Below, in pieces: positions 57,859 to 64,000 of a stretch of DNA of 64,000 bases; the stretch's first letter is position 1; every line of letters starts with the position of its first letter. Under the pieces are notes generated by a model. That model was not told the origin of the DNA and did no database searches. It saw only the letters and a program-made list of their open reading frames with translations. The position numbers and the translations under genes were made by a program. Where the stretch lies: positions 434,001 to 498,000 of the forward strand of contig NZ_JABBCH010000002.1 of assembly GCF_012952295.1 (NCBI RefSeq). The letters are read 5' to 3'. The DNA comes from Crystallibacter degradans. Lineage in GTDB: Bacteria; Actinomycetota; Actinomycetes; Actinomycetales; Micrococcaceae.

Positions 57859-59085
57859 CTAGCGGTGGGCGAAACTCAGGCCAAGCCGCTTCTCGCTCAG
57901 GTAGAGGCTCAGCCCGATCCCTAGGGCAGCGAAGGTGCAAGTCATCCACCAAGTGGAGTCCCAGCCGCCGGTAGCGGTGGCGAGCCAGGCGACGATGGCA
58001 GGCCCGGTAAAGTTGCCAACGTTGAAGATCTGCTGCATCAGGCCCATGGCCGCTGGCGTGGAACCGCCGGGCGGAGCCAGATCCACTGCCATCCGCGTGA
58101 GCGTGGACGGAATCGCGGCACCCACCAGGGAGAAAGCCGCCACACAGGCAAACTGGATTGCAATGCCTCCCGGCACCGCGGTCCAGTCCACCGCGAAGGT
58201 GAGCAACGACGTCGTACCCATGAGGATGAAGGTGGGGATGATGAGCCGGCGCGCGGTGACGCCGCGCTGCAGCAACGGGGCCGTGGCGATGGCGCCGACC
58301 GCATTGAGGCCGCCGACCACCGCGCTGAGCACACCCGGCCAGATTCCGGTCACGCCGTTCTGCTGGTAAATAGTGGGCAGGAAGCCAACCACGGCCATCC
58401 ACTGGATGGTGTAACAGCCGAAGACGACGCCGGCCACCCACGGTTTCGGCGAGCGCACGGTTACGCCGATCCGCCGTACCGCTGCCTTTAGCCCGCTGCC
58501 GTCGCCCGTTGGATCCTTCGGGACAAACGCGAGCACCAGCGGCACCGGCACCAGAGTCAGGGCCGCCATGATCCACCACCAGGTATGCCAGTCCGTCACC
58601 TGAAGCACCAGTGCGCTCGCGATCAGGCCAACGAACGTGGCGCATCCTTGGTAGGCGCTCCAAAAACCCACCGCGGTGTTGACCCTGCGCAGGGGAGTGT
58701 TGGCGCGAATCAGTCCGGGCGCGACGACGGTGGCCAGCAGGAATCCGGCGCCTTCCACTGCCCGGCAAGCCATCAGCAGTCCGGCGGTCTCCGCGAAACC
58801 GCCCACCACGGAGCCGGCGAACAGCAGGCCCAGCCCGATCAGCAGGCAGCGGCGCGCGCCGATCATCTCGGCGAACAGGGAGACGGCCAGTCCGCCCGCC
58901 ATGCCGGCCACCTGCACGAGGCCCAGCAGCACGCCGGCCTCCACCAGGGACATGTCCAGCTCGGACTGGATGACGGGGATCGCCGAGGGCAGCTTCCAAA
59001 TGTGCATGGCTGCGGTAATGCCCGCAAGTACGACGACGATCCACGCCGCGTCCGTGCGCTGCCGAGTCATGACCGGAGCCGCCAC
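57859..59085 (-). CDS. MFS transporter, CynX/NimT-like
   Basis: 408 residues and 12 membrane helices. TAAMHIWKLPSAIPVIQSELDMSLVEAGVLLGLVQ and later GFLPTIYQQNGVTGIWPGVLSAV fit the CynX/NimT group of anion carriers, such as those for cyanate and nitroimidazole. Substrate unknown. GTG 59085 has AAGGAGA upstream; ATG 59070 is an alternative. It converges with the LysR gene. Confidence 0.8.
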   Translation of the reverse strand: MAAPVMTRQRTDAAWIVVVLAGITAAMHIWKLPSAIPVIQSELDMSLVEAGVLLGLVQVAGMAGGLAVSLFAEMIGARRCLLIGLGLLFAGSVVGGFAETAGLLMACRAVEGAGFLLATVVAPGLIRANTPLRRVNTAVGFWSAYQGCATFVGLIASALVLQVTDWHTWWWIMAALTLVPVPLVLAFVPKDPTGDGSGLKAAVRRIGVTVRSPKPWVAGVVFGCYTIQWMAVVGFLPTIYQQNGVTGIWPGVLSAVVGGLNAVGAIATAPLLQRGVTARRLIIPTFILMGTTSLLTFAVDWTAVPGGIAIQFACVAAFSLVGAAIPSTLTRMAVDLAPPGGSTPAAMGLMQQIFNVGNFTGPAIVAWLATATGGWDSTWWMTCTFAALGIGLSLYLSEKRLGLSFAHR

Positions 59086-59232
59086 AGCTCTCCTTCCGCC
59101 TTCGGGTCTGTCCGTCCAGATTATCCGCAGGCGCGCAAAGGCGACGCCGGTCAGGTAAGACGCGTGCCGACGTCGTAATAATGCGGTGTTTGGCCCGGGC
59201 GGGGGTGCCGCGCCGGGCCGGTCGGAGGCCCC

Positions 59233-60459
59233 TCAGTCCTTGGGTGTTGCCTTGGTGGGATCCACGAAAGGTTTCTGGACGACGGTTCCCGAGCGTTCGC
59301 CGTCGGGCGTATGGATGGTAAGTTCCGTGCCGAGTCGGCTGTGGGCGATCGGGACCATGGCCAGGCCGATGTTGCGCTCCAGACGCGGGGAGTGGCAGGC
59401 GCTGGTGACTTCGCCGGCCGGGACGCCGCCGTGCGTCGTGACACGGAACGGTTCGATCATCGATCCGTCGTTGTAGCTGCCCAGCGGGTCGCCGCCGATT
59501 TCCACGCCGACCATGAGCCGGCCGATCCCTTCGGTGCGGGCCTTGCGGAGCGCCTCTCTGCCAACGAAGTCGGCCTCCTGGTCCAGATCCACCATCCAGT
59601 CGTAGTCGTAGCCGACCTCCAGCGGATTGGTGTTCAGCGTGATGTCGCAGCCGTACGCCAGCATGCCTGCCTCGATCCGGCGGATGTGGCAGGGGCCGAT
59701 CACGCGGAGGTCATGAGGTTGCCCGGCTTCCCAGATCGTATCCCACAGCTTCCCTGCGTTCAGGGTGGCGTTGTCAAGGTAGATTTCGTAGCCGACCTCG
59801 CCGGTGTAACCGGTGCGGCTGACTACGACGTCCATCCCGTTGAGCGTGTGGTGCTGCAGGTGGTAGTAGGGCATGTCGAGGATCTGCGGTCCGAAGAGGT
59901 CGCTCATCAGCCCCTTGGCCTTGGGGCCCTGGATCTGGACCGGGGCGACGTCGACCTCCTCGACGGTGACGTCCCAGCCGCCGGCGTGCGCCAGGCCCAT
60001 GGCCCAGAGGTGGACGTCGCTGTCTGCGAGCGAGAGCCAGAACTTATCCTCCGCCACACGGAGCAGGATGGGATCGTTGATGATCCCGCCGTCAGGAGCG
60101 GTGATGAAGACGTACTTGCACTGGCCTACCTGGCACTTGGCCAGGTCGCGCGGGGTGAGCATGTTGGTGAAGTCGAAAGCCTGCGGGCCGCTGATCTGCA
60201 ACTGCCGCTCCACGCCGACGTCCCACATGGTGACATCGTTCAGCAGGGACCAGTATTCGCTGACCGGATCGCCGTAGTGGCGCGGGTGATAAGTGTGGTT
60301 GTAAACGCTGTAGGCGGCGACGCCGTGCTCGCGGGACTTCCAGAAGTAGGGTGATTTCCGCAGCCGTGTGTAAAGCGTGATATCGGGGTGGGGCACAGGG
60401 CCGGGCAGGTTCGCCGCGGCCTGCTGGGCGGGACCGGAACCGGGAACGGTTTGCGACAT
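59233..60459 (-). CDS. GcvT-fold tetrahydrofolate-dependent enzyme
   Basis: 408 residues. The GcvT/DmdA fold is shown by MLTPRDLAKCQVGQCKYVFITAPDGG, then SRTGYTGEVGYEIY and RRIEAGMLAYGCDI. The N-terminal 60 residues with FWKSREHGVAAYSVYNHTYHPRHYGD are typical of GcvT-like demethylases rather than of the glycine-cleavage T protein. The substrate is unknown; methyl transfer from a demethylated compound to THF is expected. GlyA and glycine permease genes elsewhere in this window handle C1 units. ATG 60459 has AAGGAG upstream. Confidence 0.75.
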   Translation of the reverse strand: MSQTVPGSGPAQQAAANLPGPVPHPDITLYTRLRKSPYFWKSREHGVAAYSVYNHTYHPRHYGDPVSEYWSLLNDVTMWDVGVERQLQISGPQAFDFTNMLTPRDLAKCQVGQCKYVFITAPDGGIINDPILLRVAEDKFWLSLADSDVHLWAMGLAHAGGWDVTVEEVDVAPVQIQGPKAKGLMSDLFGPQILDMPYYHLQHHTLNGMDVVVSRTGYTGEVGYEIYLDNATLNAGKLWDTIWEAGQPHDLRVIGPCHIRRIEAGMLAYGCDITLNTNPLEVGYDYDWMVDLDQEADFVGREALRKARTEGIGRLMVGVEIGGDPLGSYNDGSMIEPFRVTTHGGVPAGEVTSACHSPRLERNIGLAMVPIAHSRLGTELTIHTPDGERSGTVVQKPFVDPTKATPKD

Positions 60460-60649
60460 GAGGTGCTGCTCCTTCGAGAGTTTGGCGCCAGTCCGAACTC
60501 TTCAGTTGCGCATGCTGCGCAACGATGCGCCATGTGCACTTCATCGTGGCAGTCGTTGCGAGGGACAGTCAAGGGTTAGCGCGGTGCGGCTTTACTGCTG
60601 GAGCTGCGGCCGCGGTCAGCGTCGTCGGTCTCGAACTTTTGGGCCAGGG

Positions 60650-61081
60650 CTAGCTTCGCTCCGCCACCGTCTTTACGCCTTGGACCAAGCTGTCCCACAT
60701 GCCCTTCGAGTGCTCCGCCTCTTCGGCGCTGGCGTTGTTGTCTTGCGAGAGCGTCAGCTTGGTCTTGTCTGCCTTGTTCTCCAGCGTCCAGGTCAGCGTG
60801 TGGTAATTCTCCGGCACGTTCGCCTGACCGGAGAGCGGGCTGAAATGTGTGTGCACCAGCCGCTTTCCGGGTTCGACCTCAAGGATCACGCCGTTGTCTT
60901 CGTAGGCCTTGCCTTTCCACTCGCCCCGCCAGCTGATCGGGCTGCCAACGGTCCAGTCAGTGACGACGGTGGTGCCGAACATGAACTCCTGGATCGATTC
61001 GGGGTCCGTGATGATGGACCAGACTTGGCTCGTCGGAGCATCGATCAAGATTGTCGAGGTAGCGACATAGTTCACGGGCAC
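60650..61081 (-). CDS. SRPBCC (START/AHSA1-like) protein
   Basis: 143 residues with the SRPBCC ligand-binding fold: STILIDAPTSQVWSIITDPESIQEFMFG and WRGEWKGKAYEDNGVILEVEPGKRLVHTHF. Members bind lipids or other hydrophobic ligands or regulate Hsp90. GTG 61081 follows AAGGAGAAGG. Single gene. Function not known. Confidence 0.85.
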   Translation of the reverse strand: MPVNYVATSTILIDAPTSQVWSIITDPESIQEFMFGTTVVTDWTVGSPISWRGEWKGKAYEDNGVILEVEPGKRLVHTHFSPLSGQANVPENYHTLTWTLENKADKTKLTLSQDNNASAEEAEHSKGMWDSLVQGVKTVAERS

Positions 61082-61249
61082 AGCCTTCTCCTTGGTCGAA
61101 GCATCGTCAGCGCTGGCCCTAGAGTACCCCTGCTAGGGGCAGCGCGGGAGGGCTGGCTGTTCCACTCCCCGTCCAAAGTGGGCCCGCGCAGACCTATCGC
61201 AGGCCTGCCGGCGGTTGACGCCCGGGGATGGCTGGGACAAGATCGCGGA

Positions 61250-61651
61250 ATGGAGCCACTGAGCAGCCGCGTACTCCTGCGGCCTTCCGACCCGGCGAAG
61301 AGCCAAGCCTTTTACCGCGACGTCCTGGGGCTGGCCGTTTACCGTGAATTCGGCGATCCCGATAGCCCCGGCATCGTATTCTTCCTCGGCAACGGCCTGC
61401 TCGAGGTGTCCGGGCAGCGCGGCGACGAGGGCGCCGGCCGGCTGGAGTTGTGGATCCAGGTCCGCGATATCGAGGCTGAGTGGAAGAAGCTGGTGGCCGC
61501 AGGAGTAGAGATTCTGCGTGCGCCGGTGGAGGAACCGTGGGGTCTGCTGGAAATGTGGATCGCCGACCCGGACGGCGTGCGCATCGTGCTGGTGGAGGTC
61601 CCGACGGATCACCCGATCCGGCGCGACACGCGAAATCCCCGGGATCTCTGA
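61250..61651 (+). CDS. VOC-family (glyoxalase/bleomycin-resistance fold) protein
   Basis: 133 residues with the paired beta-alpha-beta-beta-beta fold: RVLLRPSDPAKSQAFYRDVLGLAVYREFG and later EEPWGLLEMWIADPDGVRIVLVEVP. Functions in the family include glyoxalases, dioxygenases and resistance proteins. ATG 61250 was taken at the fold start; the ribosome site is poor. Divergent from the SRPBCC gene. Confidence 0.85.
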   Translation: MEPLSSRVLLRPSDPAKSQAFYRDVLGLAVYREFGDPDSPGIVFFLGNGLLEVSGQRGDEGAGRLELWIQVRDIEAEWKKLVAAGVEILRAPVEEPWGLLEMWIADPDGVRIVLVEVPTDHPIRRDTRNPRDL

Positions 61652-61877
61652 CCAGCGGAATCCCGGGACCTTTGCCCCACATGGCCCTCGGCGTCGTCGC
61701 TCGACCTGGGTTTGAGCCTAACAGCCCATGTTTAAAACGCGTGCAGAACATCGTCCCAAGTCAGAGGGGATGCATGAAGCCTAAAGTTGGACTGATAAGC
61801 CTGAACGTGGGTCTGAACAGGGCGGGTAGGGGCGGAAACGCGTGAAAGGCGACCGGACCGGCCGCCGGATCCCCGCC

Positions 61878-62723
61878 TCAGCCGCCGAAGCCCTGCCACA
61901 GCGCGTCGAACGGGGCGTGGGAGGAGACGCGCGCCTTGATGCCCTCGGTCACGAAGGCCTTGGCGGTCCGCGCGGCCTCCAGCGGAGTGGCGCCCTTGGC
62001 CAGCTCGGCGGTTACGGCCGCGGCCAGCGAGCAGCCTGCGCCGCTGACGGCTACCTCGCCGATCTTCGGTGCGCTGAGTACTTCGAGGGTCTCGCCGTCA
62101 AAGAACACGTCCACGGCGTCCGGGCCTTCGAGGCGCACACCGCCCTTAGCCAGCACCGCTGCGCCGGAAGCTTCGTGGATGATGCGGGCGGCCTTCTCCA
62201 GGTCCTCGACGTTGTTGATGGTGATGCCGGAGAGGGACTCGGCCTCGAAGTGGTTCGGTGTGACGAAGGTGGCCAGCGGCAGGACCTGGGCTTTGAGTGC
62301 CTGGTCGGTGTCCAGTGCGTGGCCGGGTTCCTGGCCCTTGCAGATCAGGACGGGGTCCAGCACGATGTTGTCCCACTCCTGGTTGCCCAGCGCGGTGGCC
62401 ACCGTGTCGATGGTGACGGGGGAGCCGAGCATGCCGATCTTGACGGTCTTCAACGAGCCCTCGTAGCAGGTCTGGATGGCTTCGAGCTGGTCGGCGATGA
62501 CGTTCGCGTCGACCGGGACGAAGCGGTGGTTCCAGTTGTCCTTCGGGTTGAAGGAGACGATGCACGTCAGGGCGGTGATGCCGTAGGTACCGAGCTCCTG
62601 GAAGGTCTTCAGGTCTGCCTGGGCACCCGCGCCACCGGTGGCTTCGGAGCCCGCAATGGTCAGCGTGATGGCAGGACGGGCAGTCAGGGCAGCGTCGGTG
62701 GAAATGTCAGTGGAAGAAGGCAT
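61878..62723 (-). CDS. ThiD/PdxK-type pyrimidine or pyridoxine kinase
   Basis: 281 residues of the ribokinase fold: GSEATGGAGAQADLKTFQELGTYG at the N-terminus, then LDPVLICKG and the anion hole region VSGAGCSLAAAVTAELAKGA. The family phosphorylates hydroxymethylpyrimidine (ThiD) or pyridoxal (PdxK). The SFNPKDNWNHRFVPVDANV region resembles PdxK proteins of Gram-positive bacteria, so the true substrate is open. ATG 62723 was chosen, with weak ribosome binding. Single gene. Confidence 0.82.
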   Translation of the reverse strand: MPSSTDISTDAALTARPAITLTIAGSEATGGAGAQADLKTFQELGTYGITALTCIVSFNPKDNWNHRFVPVDANVIADQLEAIQTCYEGSLKTVKIGMLGSPVTIDTVATALGNQEWDNIVLDPVLICKGQEPGHALDTDQALKAQVLPLATFVTPNHFEAESLSGITINNVEDLEKAARIIHEASGAAVLAKGGVRLEGPDAVDVFFDGETLEVLSAPKIGEVAVSGAGCSLAAAVTAELAKGATPLEAARTAKAFVTEGIKARVSSHAPFDALWQGFGG

Positions 62724-62810
62724 GCGTCCATTTTCCACCGTGACCCCCGCCGATGGCCAACCGGCGCGGTCCGCCCGCTGCACCGGCGTCGGCATCGGAC
62801 CCGGCGCCCT

Positions 62811-63311
62811 TCAGTCGTAGACGGTCACGAGCTTCCACACGGAGGCCCTGCCGATGGCTGCGCACAGCCCGATCAGCGCGGCCAGCAGCAGCGTCTCCCA
62901 TGCCGCCCCGCCGTACATCACGCTGAAGATCAGCCAGGCCACCAGGGTAATGACCACGAAGAACACCAGCACGTGGACCCATTGGCGCCGCACCGGCCGC
63001 AACGCCAGGCCCAGCAGGAAAGCGATGGGAGCCCCGATGATCAGGCCGATGCCGGCGGCGTAGAGCAGCACCACAAACGCCATACCGAAGGTCGGCCAGA
63101 CCTGCCGCCAGCTGAACGTGCCGCCGATGATCGAGATCAGCATCAGGGTGAGCGAGAAGGCGGCGATGGTGACGAAGAATCCGGTGAAGAACGCCAGCGG
63201 GCCGAACGTGACGCGATGGCCGGGCTTGTGATCCAGCAGTTGGTCAGCGAACTGCTCGTCCTCGGGCAGCCCCGGTTCGATAGGATCCGCGTTGGTCCCG
63301 TCCTGCGTCAT
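62811..63311 (-). CDS. Hypothetical four-helix membrane protein
   Basis: 166 residues: a polar N-terminal 35 residues, then four membrane helices (TFGPLAFFTGFFVTIAAFSL and so on) joined by short loops. RRQWVHVLVFFVVITLVAW is the third. No family recognised. ATG 63311. It lies 253 bases from the divergent queuosine-precursor transporter gene. Confidence 0.6.
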   Translation of the reverse strand: MTQDGTNADPIEPGLPEDEQFADQLLDHKPGHRVTFGPLAFFTGFFVTIAAFSLTLMLISIIGGTFSWRQVWPTFGMAFVVLLYAAGIGLIIGAPIAFLLGLALRPVRRQWVHVLVFFVVITLVAWLIFSVMYGGAAWETLLLAALIGLCAAIGRASVWKLVTVYD

Positions 63312-63486
63312 TGCGTGCCCCTTCCGAGGTCAGTGACAGTCGCCGCGGCACTGTCCTCTGCCGGCGCCGGACTGAGGGTCATCTACCCCCAGAATAGATC
63401 GAAGCGCCCTTAACACAACCGCTCAAGCTGCGGCGTGGGAGAATTGATGCCGGTCCGGGTGCAGACGGGCCCAGTGTTAATACAGC

Positions 63487-63529
63487 CAACGCTTTCGACG
63501 CCGGCACTACCGGCAGCATCGCAGCGTTG
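63487..63529 (+). other. Structured leader before the queuosine transporter
   Basis: CAACGCT pairs with AGCGTTG, enclosing an asymmetric loop and an inner hairpin GCCGG-CACTA-CCGGC. It ends 35 bases before the ATG. It could be a riboswitch-like element or a stable leader. It does not match the preQ1 classes I know. Confidence 0.35.
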
Positions 63530-63564
63530 CGCGAACCACTACTTCCCAAAGGTACAAAACCACA

Positions 63565-64000
63565 ATGACTGACCTGCAGAAATCCCGCCCCGGCCACGCG
63601 CCGGCCAAGTTCGCCTCGATCGGCAGCCCCTACTTCGGCATCATGCTCGCGGCCATGGCAGTGGTGCTGATCCTCTCCAACATCGGCGCGTCCAAGGGCG
63701 TGGCCATCGGCCCGATCATTACCGACGGCGGTTTCTTCCTCTTCCCGCTGGCCTACATCCTTGGCGATGTGGTCAGCGAGGTGTACGGCTTCAAGGTGGC
63801 GCGCAAGGCCATCCTCACCACGTTCGCCCTGTCCGTTTTTGCCTCGCTTTGCTACTGGGTCATCATCGCGCTGCCCGGCTTCAACGACGATTTCGGCATC
63901 GCCAAGCAGGAAGCGCTGGAACTCGCCCTTGGCCCGGTGCCGCTGATTGTGCTCGCGAGCCTGCTGGGCTTCCTGGTCGGCCAGACACTGAACTCGTGGG
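63565..64000 (+). CDS. Queuosine precursor transporter, partial (runs off window)
   Basis: The first 145 codons only. The sequence has a soluble head, then membrane helices of the YhhQ/QPTR family: NIGASKGVAIGPIITDGGFFLFPLAYILGDVVSEVYGF. These carriers import preQ0, preQ1 or queuine for the tRNA modification pathway. ATG 63565 has no strong ribosome site, but the leader upstream is structured. The remainder lies beyond the window. Confidence 0.88.
   Translation, partial: MTDLQKSRPGHAPAKFASIGSPYFGIMLAAMAVVLILSNIGASKGVAIGPIITDGGFFLFPLAYILGDVVSEVYGFKVARKAILTTFALSVFASLCYWVIIALPGFNDDFGIAKQEALELALGPVPLIVLASLLGFLVGQTLNSW

Noticed and set aside
57014-59044. Open frame opposite the LysR and MFS genes
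   Set aside because: It crosses two well-supported genes and has no domain; high GC produces such frames.
61680-61760. tRNA-like sequence with GGTTTGAGCC
   Set aside because: It lacks an acceptor stem pair and an anticodon arm; only a resemblance to a T-arm.
63430-63564. preQ1 riboswitch
   Set aside because: Neither the preQ1-I pseudoknot pattern nor the preQ1-II core could be found by eye.

Overview
The window looks like chromosome of a high-GC soil actinobacterium, most likely a member of the Micrococcaceae close to Arthrobacter. This rests on GC-rich third positions, frequent GTG starts, a tandem glycine riboswitch ahead of glyA, HAIR-type heat-shock operators, an ECF41 sigma factor and protein families common in that group. 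No rRNA, tRNA, CRISPR array, insertion sequence or prophage was seen. About 60 intact genes, four broken or remnant genes and a set of regulatory sites are listed.

Layout. 1-4.1 kb: secreted M14 carboxypeptidase, a beta-lactamase-family remnant, SRAP (YedK-type) abasic-site protein, XRE-cupin regulator and a divergent thioredoxin-reductase-like flavoprotein. 4-8 kb: an operon of two nitrilase-family amidohydrolases around an APC permease, divergent from a GntR regulator with a palindromic operator between them. 8-13.4 kb: quinone-oxidoreductase-like MDR protein, an ALDH-GMC oxidoreductase pair, and a convergent butanediol/sorbitol-type zinc dehydrogenase. 13.4-19 kb: M20 amidohydrolase with a TRIC-like membrane protein, small HTH protein, DoxX protein, and a divergent trehalose-synthase-related GH13 enzyme. 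20-23.5 kb: glycine riboswitch, glyA and a CycA-type permease, closed by a strong terminator. 23.5-30 kb: deaminase, SQR-like flavoprotein, CurA-like reductase, secreted deacetylase, GlcD-type oxidase, FMN reductase.

29.8-32.9 kb: a decayed Phd-like/MNT/HepT module, then an ECF41 (SigJ-type) sigma factor with its flavoprotein partner and a matching promoter. 33-37.4 kb: a lower-GC block (IclR regulator, MatC-like carrier, CaiB-type CoA transferase, crotonase) that looks horizontally acquired. 37.5-40.2 kb: a Clp ATPase behind two HAIR operators. 41.9-44.6 kb: an operon of a membrane-anchored protein, a Tat multicopper oxidase and a signal peptidase, divergent from a SARP/BTAD-type regulator. 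46.5-47.3 kb: a decayed ATP-dependent DNA ligase gene. 49.8-51.5 kb: a umuDC-like pair whose UmuD lacks the catalytic lysine, behind a LexA-like box. 51.6-57.8 kb: a tricarboxylate-transport operon in which PrpF runs in frame into TctC and TctA is fused to a TctB-like domain, with a divergent LysR regulator. 57.9-64 kb: MFS carrier, GcvT-fold protein, SRPBCC and VOC proteins, a ThiD/PdxK-type kinase, and the start of a queuosine-precursor transporter.

Taken together this is a metabolically versatile region (amides, alcohols, sugars, CoA-linked acids, tricarboxylates) mixed with DNA-damage, heat and oxidative-stress functions. The points most worth following are the UmuD-like protein without its catalytic lysine, the ECF41 promoter, the toxin-antitoxin remnant, the PrpF/TctC read-through frame, the acquired CoA-transferase block, and an over-represented 11-mer (CCGCCGTCGTT) found ten times by eye.
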